A DNA stretch of 47,333 nt from Dactylosporangium sp. AC04546 (GCF_022095675.1 NZ_JAHYSG010000097.1:1-47333), one strand, 5' to 3'. Positions 17,157 to 25,405 are shown, counted from the stretch's first letter. Made by a program: numbers and translations. Notes: generated from the letters alone by a model not told the origin.

Positions 17157-17914
17157 GCCCGGACGACCCGCACGCCGGCCGCCTCCAGGTCGCCGACCAG
17201 GTCGGCGTCGGCGCGGCTGTCGGTGATGAACAGGTCCAGGTCGGCGAGCTCGCCGAACCGGGCCAGGTAATCGTTGCCGAGCTTGGTGTGGTCCGCCAGC
17301 AGCACCGTGCGGCGGGCCGCGCGGATCATCGCCCGCTTGACCGCCGCCTCGGCCGGGTCGGGGGTGGTCAGCCCGCGCTCGACCGAGATGCCGTTGGTAC
17401 CGACGAATGCCACGTCGACGTAGAGGTCGGCCAGCGGCCGCAGTGACCAGTCGTCGACGGTGGCGAGGGTCTTGCCGCGCACCCGGCCGCCCAGGAGCAG
17501 GACGTTGAGGTTGGCGCGGGTGCCGAGGGTGGTGGCGATGACCGGGGAGTTGACCACGACGGTCAGCTCCCGGTCGGACGGCAGGAGCTGGGCCAGGCGG
17601 GCCGTGGTGGTGCCGGCGTCGAGGATGATCGCGCCTTCTTCCGGTACCTCACTGAGGGCCAGCTTGGCGATGCGCTCCTTCTCCTCGATGAGCACGGCGT
17701 CGCGGGCGGCGAGGGCGGGCTCGAACCCGATCCGCTCGACCGGGATCGCCCCGCCGTGCACGCGCCGCAGCACGCCGGCCCGCTCCAGCATCGTCAGGTC
17801 GCGGCGGATCGTCTCCGTCGTGACGTTGAGCTCGTCGGCCAGGCCCGCCACCTCGACCCGGCCCTTGGCCCGGGCGATGCGGAGGATCTCCTGCTGCCGC
17901 TCTTCGGCGTACAT
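17153..17914 (-). CDS. fruR: DeoR-family transcriptional regulator of the PTS operon
   Basis: A 253-residue DeoR/GlpR-type repressor. The N-terminal winged helix-turn-helix reads EERQQEILRIARAKGRVEV and LNVTTETIRRDLTMLE; the C-terminal sugar-phosphate sensor domain has AIILDAGTTTARLAQ, the usual effector-binding loop, and FVGTNGISVERGLTTPDP. It is the first gene of the operon and probably represses it until a sugar phosphate binds. The likely operator lies directly upstream in an AT-rich stretch inside the 3' end of the preceding gene. The symbol reflects its link to a fruK-like gene. Confidence 0.92.
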   Translation of the reverse strand: MYAEERQQEILRIARAKGRVEVAGLADELNVTTETIRRDLTMLERAGVLRRVHGGAIPVERIGFEPALAARDAVLIEEKERIAKLALSEVPEEGAIILDAGTTTARLAQLLPSDRELTVVVNSPVIATTLGTRANLNVLLLGGRVRGKTLATVDDWSLRPLADLYVDVAFVGTNGISVERGLTTPDPAEAAVKRAMIRAARRTVLLADHTKLGNDYLARFGELADLDLFITDSRADADLVGDLEAAGVRVVRA

Positions 17915-17919
17915 GGTGT

Positions 17920-17972
17920 TGTTTCACCGCCGTTTCGTTTTGCTTGTGCTTTGTTTACGCCCGTTTGTGTGG
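17920..17972 (-). promoter_or_regulatory. Putative DeoR operator/promoter region of the PTS operon
   Basis: A distinctly AT-richer stretch with repeated GTTT cores on the plus strand (GTTTCACC, CGTTTCGTTTTG, CTTTGTTTAC, CCGTTTGTG). Repeats of this kind are typical of DeoR-family operators. It begins just before the regulator start and lies within the last codons of the upstream membrane protein gene. Confidence 0.5.
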
Positions 17973-18505
17973 GGAGTCAAGAGTTCAACCACAGAAACCC
18001 ACACGGGCCAGCCGACGAACCAGATCGCCACGACCAGGCTGAGCATGCCCTGCATGCTCCGCAGCGCCGCGGTGCGCTCCGCGTCGCCGACCAGCCAGAT
18101 CCCGGCCTGCAGCAGCACGACCGCGACCGCCCAGCCCAGCATCGCCTTGCCCCACTCACGCCACTCGTACCGCACCCGCTCCGGCCCGCGCTTCGGCACC
18201 TTGTGCGGCGGCGGGCCGCCGGCGAAGCGGTGGGCGAAGCGCACGTCGGCCCAGCGGACCATCGAGTGCCCGAACGCGACGGAGAAGCCCAGGTAGGCGG
18301 CGGCGAGGGCGTGCGCCTGGCCGGCGGTGCCACCGCCGCGCAGGTCGGCGGCGCTGACGACGAGCAGCACGACGTCGACGAGCGGGGTGGCGAGGAGCAG
18401 GGCGGCGCCCGTTCGCTTGGCTTTGAGTGGGTATCGCGCGATCAGGCCGGCGACCAGCAACACCCAGAAGGCGATCTCACATCCGACGATGAATCCCAGC
18501 AGCAT
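17924..18505 (-). CDS. Hypothetical four-helix membrane protein
   Basis: About 193 residues from the ATG at 18505: MLLGFIVGCEIAFWVLLVAG begins the first helix, then ALLLATPLVDVVLLVVSAAD, HALAAAYLGFSVAFGHSMVR, and two further hydrophobic segments (GWAVAVVLLQAGIWLVGD and LSLVVAIWFVGWPVWVSVVE). A conserved-looking basic loop carries the VPKRGPERVRYEWREW segment between helices. ATG codons at 18580 and 18568 are possible longer starts; none has a strong ribosome site. The basic C-terminal tail (GRKQSTSKTKRR) is encoded by the AT-rich operator region of the next operon. Similar membrane proteins of unknown function occur in other actinomycetes; the family was not identified. Confidence 0.7.
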   Translation of the reverse strand: MLLGFIVGCEIAFWVLLVAGLIARYPLKAKRTGAALLLATPLVDVVLLVVSAADLRGGGTAGQAHALAAAYLGFSVAFGHSMVRWADVRFAHRFAGGPPPHKVPKRGPERVRYEWREWGKAMLGWAVAVVLLQAGIWLVGDAERTAALRSMQGMLSLVVAIWFVGWPVWVSVVELLTPHTNGRKQSTSKTKRR

Positions 18506-18615
18506 GCCTTCAGCGTCGGTGGCCGATGCCCCGCCGACCTCGGCAGCGGTGACGAACCCCGCATACATCCTTCGTCGCATACCGCCCGATCGCCCGGGAT
18601 GGTGGAATCGGAGGC

Positions 18616-19746
18616 GTGAGGGGGCGCACGCTGGACCTGGTGCTCGCCGGGAGCTGTTTCGCGGCCGGCGGGCTGATGTTCGCCATCGGGCAGTACCAGG
18701 CGCACTACCCGACACTGCCGCACGCGCTCCTGCTGCTGCCGCTCGCCGTGTGCTGTGGCGCGATGCTGCTGCGCCGGGTGTCGCCGGTCGCCTCGGTGCT
18801 GGTCGGTGCGGCCGCCGTGGCCGCCGACCTGTGGATCGGCCCGTCCCTCGCCACCCCGCTGGTGTTCACGCAGGTCCTGTACGACGCTTGCGTGCACGGC
18901 CGGCCGCTGCTCGTGCGTGTGCTGCTCACCGGCTCCGTCGTGCTGTCGGTGCTGACCGGCGCGGTCGGCCTGGTCGTCGTGCGCGATCCGCGCGGGCTGG
19001 CGATCGCGGTGCTGTCCGCGCTCGTCACCGTGGTACCGGTGCTGACCGGCATCCACGTCCGTCACCATCGGGACCAGGCCGTCGCCGCCCGGCAGCTGGC
19101 CCGGCTGGCCGAGGCAGACCGGGCCAACGCGGTCGCCGCCGAACGCGCCCGCATGGCCCGCGAGCTGCACGACGTCATCGCCAACCACCTCAGCGCCGTG
19201 GCGATCCACGCCACCGCCGCGCTGAGCACCGACCTCGGCCCCGACGGCACCCGCAAGGCACTCACCGTCATCCGGGAGAACAGCGTGCAGGGCCTGGCCG
19301 AGATGCGCCAGCTCATCGGCTACCTGCGGGACCCCGGCTCGGCCGGCGACGACCCGTCGGTGGCCGGACTGTCGGGCCTGGACGGGCTGGTCGGCCGGGC
19401 CGAGCGGGCGGGTCTGGCGGTGGATGTGACGGTACTGGGAGAGCCCGCCGAACTGCCGGCGGGAGTCGACCGGGCAGCGTTCCGGATCCTCCAGGAGTCG
19501 CTGACGAACGCCTTGAAGCACGGCTCGGGGGGCCGCGTGGCGCTGTCGCTGGACTACGGGCCGGCCGCGCTCTCGCTGCGGGTCCGCTCGTCGCTCGCTG
19601 TCCGGGTGGCCTCCGTCGACGGCGCGGGCGCCGGGCTGGTGGGCATGCAGGAGCGCGCGGTCCAGCTCGGTGGCACGCTCTCGGCCGGCCCCGCGGACGG
19701 GCACTGGCTGGTCTCGGCCCGGCTGCCGCTGGTGGGGGCCGCGTGA
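18616..19746 (+). CDS. NarL/DesK-type sensor histidine kinase
   Basis: A 376-residue two-component sensor. The N-terminal part has about five to six hydrophobic helices (residues about 8-150) with short loops, so sensing is probably intramembrane. The HisKA_3 dimerisation helix reads ERARMARELHDVIANHLSAV with phospho-His185; the HATPase domain has the N box ILQESLTNALKHG and G box GAGLVGMQERA. The GTG at 18616 follows GGAGG-like sequence (GGAGGC at 18610-18615). It overlaps the response regulator by 4 nt, so the two form a pair. The signal is unknown; related actinobacterial pairs control drug-efflux or envelope-stress genes, but no target is evident nearby. Confidence 0.93.
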   Translation: MRGRTLDLVLAGSCFAAGGLMFAIGQYQAHYPTLPHALLLLPLAVCCGAMLLRRVSPVASVLVGAAAVAADLWIGPSLATPLVFTQVLYDACVHGRPLLVRVLLTGSVVLSVLTGAVGLVVVRDPRGLAIAVLSALVTVVPVLTGIHVRHHRDQAVAARQLARLAEADRANAVAAERARMARELHDVIANHLSAVAIHATAALSTDLGPDGTRKALTVIRENSVQGLAEMRQLIGYLRDPGSAGDDPSVAGLSGLDGLVGRAERAGLAVDVTVLGEPAELPAGVDRAAFRILQESLTNALKHGSGGRVALSLDYGPAALSLRVRSSLAVRVASVDGAGAGLVGMQERAVQLGGTLSAGPADGHWLVSARLPLVGAA

Positions 19747-20372
19747 TCAGGGTGCTCGTCGCCGACGACCAGCCGGCCGTACGGGCGGGGCTCGTGCTGA
19801 TCCTGGACGCCGCACCCGATGTCGAGGTCGTCGGCGAGGCCGCCGACGGCGCGGAGGCGGTCGACCGCGGCCTCGCGCTACGGCCCGACGTCGTGGTGAT
19901 GGACCTGCGGATGCCCCGCCTGGACGGCATCGCCGCGACCCGCCAGCTCGTCGAGGCCGGCCTGACCGGCGTCCTGGTGCTGACGACCTTCGATCTCGAC
20001 GAGTACGTCTTCGGCGCCCTCCGCGCGGGCGCGGCCGGCTTCCTGCTCAAGGACGCCTCGGCCGCCGACCTGGTGACGGCGGTGCGCACCGTGGCGCGCG
20101 GCGACGGGATCGTGGCCCCGGCCGTGACCCGGCGGATCCTGGCCACGTTCGCGGCGCCGGCCCCGCCCGAACCGCTGCCGGTGGAGTCGCTCACGGACCG
20201 CGAGCGCGAGGTGCTCGCCTGCCTCGGCGACGGCCTGTCGAACGCGGAGATCGCCACCCGGCTCGGCATCGCCGAGGCGACCACCAAGACACACGTCAGC
20301 CGCATCCTCACCAAGCTGAACCTGCGCAGCCGCGTGCAGGCGGCGATCGCGGCCCGGTCGCTTGACACGTGA
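19743..20372 (+). CDS. NarL/LuxR-type response regulator
   Basis: A 209-residue partner of the upstream sensor. The receiver domain starts IRVLVADDQPAVRAG and has the phospho-acceptor Asp54 in VVVMDLRMP, the Thr in VLVLTTFD and Lys in FLLKDAS. The C-terminal LuxR-type DNA-binding domain reads LTDREREVLACLGDGLSN, then AEATTKTHVSRILTKL. The GTG start at 19743 overlaps the kinase stop. Its stop codon lies within the ArsR promoter that follows. Confidence 0.95.
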   Translation: MIRVLVADDQPAVRAGLVLILDAAPDVEVVGEAADGAEAVDRGLALRPDVVVMDLRMPRLDGIAATRQLVEAGLTGVLVLTTFDLDEYVFGALRAGAAGFLLKDASAADLVTAVRTVARGDGIVAPAVTRRILATFAAPAPPEPLPVESLTDREREVLACLGDGLSNAEIATRLGIAEATTKTHVSRILTKLNLRSRVQAAIAARSLDT

Positions 20373-20389
20373 CCTTTTAGTCACATAAC
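20362..20389 (+). promoter_or_regulatory. Leaderless ArsR promoter with inverted-repeat operator
   Basis: A -35 box TTGACA (20362-20367, perfect) and -10 CATAAC (20384-20389) are 16 bp apart. The spacer holds the inverted repeat GTGAC (20369-20373) and GTCAC (20380-20384), a likely ArsR autorepression site. The start codon at 20398 is 8 nt after the -10, so the message is predicted to be leaderless. Confidence 0.75.
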
Positions 20390-20397
20390 TTGGGGAC

Positions 20398-20715
20398 GTG
20401 GACGACGATCGCGTCTTCAAGGCCCTCGCCGACCCGACGAGGCGCCACCTGCTCGACCTGCTCTTCGAGCGTGACGGCCGCACGCTGACCGAGCTGGAGT
20501 CGACCCTGGAGATGACCCGTTTCGGGGTCATGAAGCACCTCAAGGTGCTCGAGGAGGCGGACCTCGTGGTGACCCGCCGGCTGGGCCGGGAGAAGCTGCA
20601 CTTCCTCAACCCGGTGCCCATCCGCGAGATCCACGACCGCTGGATCGACAAGTACACGGCGCACCACGCCGCCGCACTGCTGGAGCTGAAGGCCGAACTG
20701 GAGGAGGACCCGTGA
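20398..20715 (+). CDS. ArsR-family transcriptional regulator
   Basis: A 105-residue winged helix-turn-helix repressor. It reads VFKALADPTRRHLLDLLFER, then LTELESTLEMTRFGVMKHLK (recognition helix) and DLVVTRRLGREKLHFLNPVP (wing). There is no cysteine metal-binding motif, so it belongs to the non-metal ArsR group that is usually encoded with an AHSA1/SRPBCC protein, as here, with a 4-nt overlap. It probably represses its own leaderless promoter. The GTG start is placed by the promoter and family N-terminus. Confidence 0.92.
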   Translation: MDDDRVFKALADPTRRHLLDLLFERDGRTLTELESTLEMTRFGVMKHLKVLEEADLVVTRRLGREKLHFLNPVPIREIHDRWIDKYTAHHAAALLELKAELEEDP

Positions 20716-21191
20716 CGACGCAGGTCTACAAGGTGTACATCAAGGCGACCCCGCAGCGCATCTGGGACGCCATCACGACCCCGGAGTGGACCGCGCGCTA
20801 CGGCTATCGCGGCCTCATTGAGATGGAGCTGCACCCGGGCGGCGCCGTCGTGGGCCGCGCCAACGCCGGCATGCTCGCCCTCGGCGCTCCGGAGATCGCC
20901 CTCGACGGCGAGGTCCTGGAGGCCGACCCGCCACACCGCCTGGTCCAGACGTTCCGGATGCTGATGAACCCGGAACTGGCCGCGGAGGGCTTCACGCGCC
21001 TGACGTATGAGCTCAAGGAGGGCAAGGACGGCGTCACCGCCCTGACGGTGACCCACGAGCTCGACGGCGCCCCCGGCCTGGCCGCGCTCATGGCCGGCCA
21101 GTTCGAGGACCAGGGCGCGGGCGGCGGCTGGGCGTGGACGCTCAGCGAGCTCAAGTCCCTGCTGGAGACCGGCACCGGCTTCGCCGGCTGA
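20712..21191 (+). CDS. AHSA1/SRPBCC-domain protein
   Basis: A 159-residue START-like hydrophobic-ligand-binding protein. The pattern YKVYIKATPQRIWDAITTPE followed by PPHRLVQTFRM and the C-terminal helix WAWTLSELKSLLETG is the AHSA1 (Aha1-like) family. Such proteins are often co-encoded with an ArsR regulator and may bind the effector molecule; the ligand is unknown. It is translationally coupled to the regulator by GTGA and ends before a bidirectional terminator-like hairpin. Confidence 0.9.
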   Translation: MTTQVYKVYIKATPQRIWDAITTPEWTARYGYRGLIEMELHPGGAVVGRANAGMLALGAPEIALDGEVLEADPPHRLVQTFRMLMNPELAAEGFTRLTYELKEGKDGVTALTVTHELDGAPGLAALMAGQFEDQGAGGGWAWTLSELKSLLETGTGFAG

Positions 21192-21248
21192 GCCCGGTCT
21201 GGTCGTGCCCGGCCGGCGGGTAGGGGCCATGGAGGACGGGCCGCGCCG

Positions 21249-21279
21249 GGCGGCCGAGACGCACGCGTCGCCGGCCGCC
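21249..21279. terminator. Bidirectional terminator-like hairpin between convergent genes
   Basis: GGCGGCC (21249-21255) pairs with GGCCGCC (21273-21279), and the loop carries an inner GACGC/GCGTC pair. It lies between the convergent AHSA1 and DUF6082 genes. Confidence 0.55.
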
Positions 21280-21288
21280 GGGCGTCCC

Positions 21289-22014
21289 TCAGCGCCGGCG
21301 GCCGATGAGCCACCCGATCGCCACGGCCGCGGTGACGGCGGCGCCGAGCACGACGGGTGTCACGCCCGCCTGCCTCCGGCCGGGCGGGGCTGGCGGTGCC
21401 GGGACGGGCTCCGAAACGGGTGGACCGGCCGCGATCGCCTTGCGGTACTCGTCGTCGGCGATCTCCGCGAACCGCCGGGCGGCCTTCGGCGAACGCTCGG
21501 CGAGCCAGTCGTCGGCACTCGACTCCCACTGCCGGCGACTGTCCGCCGACGCGAAGTACGCCGGCAGCGCCTCGGTGCGCAGGTTCTGCTCACTGAGCGT
21601 TCCGGCTTCGTACGCGAGCTTGAAGTAGTTGAGCGCCATGACGCAGAAGAAGCTGCGGCGCAACTGGGTCGCGGGCATCGTCGCGAACTCAGGCCCGAAC
21701 ATCACGCCATAGGCGTCCGGGTCCTGGATGGCGAGCATCAGCAGCCGCTCGTGCTTGTCCCGGGTGGCCTGGATCCGGGCCAGTCGAAGTTGCCGTCCCT
21801 GGTACCCGAGACCGGCCGCGACGCCCACGACGGCCAGCGCGCTGAGCGCCGCAGAGGCCGCACCGTACGCCTGCCCGATGTCCGCGAGCCGCCGCCAGTC
21901 GGGGTGCCACCAACCATCGGTGATCGACAGCACGAGCGGAGACCCGACGGCGCACAGCACCACGACGCCGGCGACGACCACGGTCGTCACGGCCGGGCGG
22001 ACCTGGGTTCGCAT
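21289..22014 (-). CDS. DUF6082-like membrane protein
   Basis: A 241-residue protein with two N-terminal hydrophobic helices (about 10-30 and 50-70, around IGQAYGAASAALSALAVVGV), a long cytoplasmic or soluble helical part (QLRLARIQATRDKHERLLML, then FFCVMALNYFKLAYEAGTLS and WESSADDWLAERSPKAARRF), and a C-terminal membrane helix ending GWLIGRRR. The layout matches the actinobacterial DUF6082 family as I remember it; function is unknown. The ATG at 22014 is chosen over the GTG at 22023 because GAGGAG lies 8 nt before it. A proline-rich spacer precedes the last helix. Confidence 0.75.
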   Translation of the reverse strand: MRTQVRPAVTTVVVAGVVVLCAVGSPLVLSITDGWWHPDWRRLADIGQAYGAASAALSALAVVGVAAGLGYQGRQLRLARIQATRDKHERLLMLAIQDPDAYGVMFGPEFATMPATQLRRSFFCVMALNYFKLAYEAGTLSEQNLRTEALPAYFASADSRRQWESSADDWLAERSPKAARRFAEIADDEYRKAIAAGPPVSEPVPAPPAPPGRRQAGVTPVVLGAAVTAAVAIGWLIGRRR

Positions 22015-22115
22015 GGCGAGCACTCCTCAAGCGCCGAGGTGAACGATCACGACGAGCGGCCCGCATCGGCCCACGCCTTCTCCGCCACGCCCAGGATAGG
22101 GAACCCGCGCACGAG

Positions 22116-22129
22116 TCATCCAATGTCTC
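22116..22129 (+). promoter_or_regulatory. Putative operator A upstream of the GH95-like gene
   Basis: TCATCCAATGTCTC resembles the element ACATCGGATGTCTC found before the fuconate dehydratase operon (11 of 14 positions). It may bind the same regulator. It is weaker evidence than the element at 22219. Confidence 0.35.
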
Positions 22130-22139
22130 CCCAGGGCAT

Positions 22140-22157
22140 ACCGGCAATGGTGCCGGT
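22140..22157. repeat. Short inverted repeat upstream of the GH95-like gene
   Basis: ACCGGCA (22140-22146) and TGCCGGT (22151-22157) flank ATGG. It lies in the 340-bp gap before the glycosidase, near TATA-containing sequence (22170-22190), and could be an operator. No firm promoter was assigned. Confidence 0.4.
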
Positions 22158-22218
22158 GGGCGAACCGGTATATTCCACCATCTATACGACGTAAATACCA
22201 ACGGGCCCTGGGCATTGA

Positions 22219-22239
22219 CGAATCCAGAGGTCCAATGTT
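22219..22239 (-). promoter_or_regulatory. Putative operator B upstream of the GH95-like gene
   Basis: The reverse complement of this 21-bp stretch matches 25661-25681 at 17 of 21 positions (shared AACAT.GGA..TCT.GATTCG). It overlaps a TTGACG box (22215-22220). The likely role is co-regulation of glycosidase and fuconate operon. Confidence 0.55.
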
Positions 22240-22354
22240 GACTGCTTGTCATTCCCACCGGCGGTGTGCGGCGCATCGACGGTGGTCTTACTGAGCGCGG
22301 GCGGTCTCGACGGCGCGACACCCCGACCCGCGTGACACGCAGAAGGAGATGAAC
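22240..22354. other. Leader region of the GH95-like gene
   Basis: The rest of the 340-bp gap before the glycosidase. It contains AAGGAG (22343-22348), the ribosome site that selects the GTG at 22355, and no recognisable gene. Confidence 0.5.
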
Positions 22355-25300
22355 GTGGGCAAGACCCGCCGACTCGCCCTCCTGGCGGCCGCCACCGCCT
22401 TGCTGGGCACCGTCGTCGCCGTGGTCCACGGCGGCAACGCCACCGCGTCGACAACGGACCAGGCGTTCAACCCGGGGACCGGCACGCTCGACGTGAACCG
22501 CGCCGGCTACCTGTCGAAGCACGACCTCGTCTACAACAGCCCGCAGACCAACGCCCTGCACGGGCTGACGGTCGGCAACGGCAAGACCGGCGCCATGGTG
22601 TGGAACCAGAACGGCCTCACCATGCAGGTGTCCAACGTGGACCTCTCGCCCCAGTCGGCCTACGCCGCCGGGCTGATCAACCTCAACACCAGTCCCGGCC
22701 TGGACACCGGCTACAGCACGTACCAGCAGCGGCTCTCGCTGTACGACGGCACGCTCACCACGAAGTACGACAGCAACCGGACCATCACCGTGATGGGGGT
22801 CCCGGGGTCCGAGGTGATGGGCATCCACGTCGAGGACTCACGCACGGGACTGGGCACCACGACGCTCGACCTGAGCATGTGGGACCCCAACTCGGTCACG
22901 AACAGCGCCGACGTGCCGAACCTGACCACCTGGCGCACCGTGAGCACGTTCAACGACAGCAGCGTCGCCGGGTTCAGCCGCGGCGTGCAGGACCCGGGCG
23001 GCTTCGGCTACACCTTCGCCGCCACGGTCGAGGGCGCCGCGTACACCACGCAGGTCGTCAACGGCACCCGGGTTCGACTGAACATCACGCCGACCGGCAG
23101 CTACACGATCTGGTTCACCGCGGCCAGCCGGATCAACTCGCCGGGGCAGGACTCCGTGGCGCAGGCGCGCAGCCAGCTCACGGCGGCCAAGAACACGGGC
23201 TACCAGACCAACCTGAACAACTACCGCAACTGGTGGCACGCGTTCTGGGACAAGTCGTTCGTGCAGTACAGCGGGGCCGCCGGCACCGGCGACTACCTGG
23301 AGAACGTCTACTACCTCTCGACGTACATGATCGCCGCCGGTGGCTACGGCAACTACCCGTACCACTTCATCAACGGCGTCTTCCGGGCCACCCAGGACAA
23401 CACGAAGTGGAGCAACGGGTACTGGTTCTGGAACCAGCGCGACGTCTACAACTCGTTCCTGGCCTCCAACCACACCGACCTCTTCGCCACCGAGAACCGG
23501 CTCTACAGCCGCAACTACAACGCGCTGAAGGCGTACACCCAGACGCGCTACGGCGTCGCGGACGCGCTGTGGGTGCCAGAGACGATGGGCTGGGACGGCA
23601 ACGCCCGCGGCACCGTCGGCAGCGACTACGTCAACGACATCTACTCCACGGGCACCGAGGCCGCCTACAACATGTACCTGCAGTACCGGTACACCAACGA
23701 CGCGGCCTACCTGCAGAACACCGTGTACCCGTACATGCGTGACGTGCTGCGCTTCTACCAGAACCGGTTCCAGCTGCAGAACAACGAGTGGGTCATGCCC
23801 AACTCCAACGCGCACGAGACGTACTGGGACGTGCGCAACGCGATCACCGACCTCGCCGCGGTACGGCTGCTCGCCCCGATCGCGATCCAGGTCGCCACGC
23901 AGCTCGGCCTCGACAGCGGGCTGCGCACGCAGTGGCAGGACCTGCTCAACCGGCTCCACCCGTACCAGGTGCAGAACGGCGCCTGGCTGCCGCACGACCC
24001 GCCGGCACCGGCCCAGCAGCGCAACGGCGAGAACGTGACGTCGGAGCTGATCTGGCCGTACGACCTGACCGGCATCGGCGCGCCGGACTACCAGACGGCG
24101 CTCAACAGCTGGAACACCCGGCCCAACCCGTACAGCAACGTGTGGGCCAACGACGCCGTGCAGGCCGCCCGGCTCGGGCTGGGTGACCAGGCGCTGTCCG
24201 GCATGAAGCTGATGCTCCAGCGGTACCAGAACTACCCCAACGGCATGACCAACAACACCAACGGCGTGTTCGAGTACCTCGGCGTGCACCTGGCGGCGAT
24301 GAACGAGACGCTGCTGCAGTCGTACAACGACAAGATCCGCGTGTTCCCGGCGGCGCCGAACGACGCCAACTTCGTCGGCAAGTTCACGCTGCTGGCCAAG
24401 GACGGCTTCCTCGTCTCCTCCGAGCGGGAGGGCAACGAGACGAAGTACGTCGGCATCCGGTCGCAGTTCGGCAAGCAGGCGCGCGTGGTGAACCCGTGGG
24501 GTACCCAGGAGATCCGGGTCCGCCGGGCCTCCGACAACGCCACCATCACCACGTCCACGGCCGGCGAGGTCACCTTCGCCACGGCGGCGAACACGGTCTA
24601 CATCGTGGAGCGCACCGCGAAGCCGCTGACGTCGTACACCAGCACGACGCTCAACGGCACGGCCAACAACGGCGTCAAGTCCCTGTCGGGCACCGCCTCG
24701 ACGCTCGGCACCGGCCCGGGCGGCGGAAACCCCGGCAACGGCCCGACGTTCTACTCCGACATCAACTTCTCCGGCAGCGCGGTGACCCTGGGCGCCGGCA
24801 ACTACGACCTCGCGCAGTTGCAGTCCGCCGGCATCGCCAACGACAGCATCTCCTCCATCCGTGTGCCGTCCGGCTACACGGTCACCGCCTACAGCAACAG
24901 CGGGTTCGCGGGCACGACCTGGACCTTCAACGCCGACAACCCGAACCTCATCAACACCGGCAACAACGACGCGATCTCGTCGCTGCGGGTGGCCACCACC
25001 GGCGGCGGGAGCGGCGGCAGCTCGCTGCGGGCCGCCGCGAACAACCTGTTCGTCTCCGCGGCCAACGCCGGGGCGTCGCCGCTCATCGCGAGCGCGAGTA
25101 CGGTCGGCGCGAACGAGCGGTTCGACGTCGTCGACCTCGGCGGGGGCAACGTGGCCCTGCGGGCGCGGGTGAACAACAAGTTCGTCTGCGCGGAGAACGC
25201 CGGCGCCAACCCGCTCATCGCCAACCGCGACGCGGCCGGCGCGTGGGAGACGTTCCGGCTGATCAGCAACTCGGACGGGACCGTGAGCTTCCAGGCGACC

Positions 25301-25405
25301 GTCAACAACAAGTACGTCGTGGCCGAGAACGGCGGCAACGCCGCGCTCATCGCCAACCGCGACGCGATCGGCCCGTGGGAGAAGTTCAGCCTGGCAACCG
25401 CCTAG
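22355..25405 (+). CDS. Secreted GH95-like glycosidase (probable alpha-L-fucosidase) with betagamma-crystallin and fascin-like modules
   Basis: A 1016-residue extracellular enzyme. AAGGAG (22343-22348) abuts an in-frame ATG at 22349 but is 6 nt from the GTG at 22355, so GTG is the likely start. A signal peptide (RRLALLAAATALLGTVVAVV) is followed by a beta-sandwich domain with HGLTVGNGKTGAMVW, then an (alpha/alpha)6-barrel (about 270-690) with YWFWNQRDVYNSFLASN, MPNSNAHETYWDVRNA and VFEYLGVHLAAMNETLLQSY, resembling clan GH-L family GH95. After about residue 790 come a betagamma-crystallin-like domain (FYSDINFSGSAVTLGAG) and a fascin-like domain with three NNKFV/NNKYV repeats, probably carbohydrate-binding. 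The fucosidase call rests on this resemblance and on the adjacent fuconate dehydratase; a related GH family is possible. Confidence 0.75.
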   Translation: MGKTRRLALLAAATALLGTVVAVVHGGNATASTTDQAFNPGTGTLDVNRAGYLSKHDLVYNSPQTNALHGLTVGNGKTGAMVWNQNGLTMQVSNVDLSPQSAYAAGLINLNTSPGLDTGYSTYQQRLSLYDGTLTTKYDSNRTITVMGVPGSEVMGIHVEDSRTGLGTTTLDLSMWDPNSVTNSADVPNLTTWRTVSTFNDSSVAGFSRGVQDPGGFGYTFAATVEGAAYTTQVVNGTRVRLNITPTGSYTIWFTAASRINSPGQDSVAQARSQLTAAKNTGYQTNLNNYRNWWHAFWDKSFVQYSGAAGTGDYLENVYYLSTYMIAAGGYGNYPYHFINGVFRATQDNTKWSNGYWFWNQRDVYNSFLASNHTDLFATENRLYSRNYNALKAYTQTRYGVADALWVPETMGWDGNARGTVGSDYVNDIYSTGTEAAYNMYLQYRYTNDAAYLQNTVYPYMRDVLRFYQNRFQLQNNEWVMPNSNAHETYWDVRNAITDLAAVRLLAPIAIQVATQLGLDSGLRTQWQDLLNRLHPYQVQNGAWLPHDPPAPAQQRNGENVTSELIWPYDLTGIGAPDYQTALNSWNTRPNPYSNVWANDAVQAARLGLGDQALSGMKLMLQRYQNYPNGMTNNTNGVFEYLGVHLAAMNETLLQSYNDKIRVFPAAPNDANFVGKFTLLAKDGFLVSSEREGNETKYVGIRSQFGKQARVVNPWGTQEIRVRRASDNATITTSTAGEVTFATAANTVYIVERTAKPLTSYTSTTLNGTANNGVKSLSGTASTLGTGPGGGNPGNGPTFYSDINFSGSAVTLGAGNYDLAQLQSAGIANDSISSIRVPSGYTVTAYSNSGFAGTTWTFNADNPNLINTGNNDAISSLRVATTGGGSGGSSLRAAANNLFVSAANAGASPLIASASTVGANERFDVVDLGGGNVALRARVNNKFVCAENAGANPLIANRDAAGAWETFRLISNSDGTVSFQATVNNKYVVAENGGNAALIANRDAIGPWEKFSLATA

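Noticed and set aside
20398..20715. Metal-sensing ArsR (arsenic or cadmium resistance)
   Set aside because: No cysteine motif; the AHSA1 partner indicates the non-metal group.
22349..22354. ATG start for the GH95-like gene at 22349
   Set aside because: It directly abuts AAGGAG; the GTG at 22355 has proper spacing.
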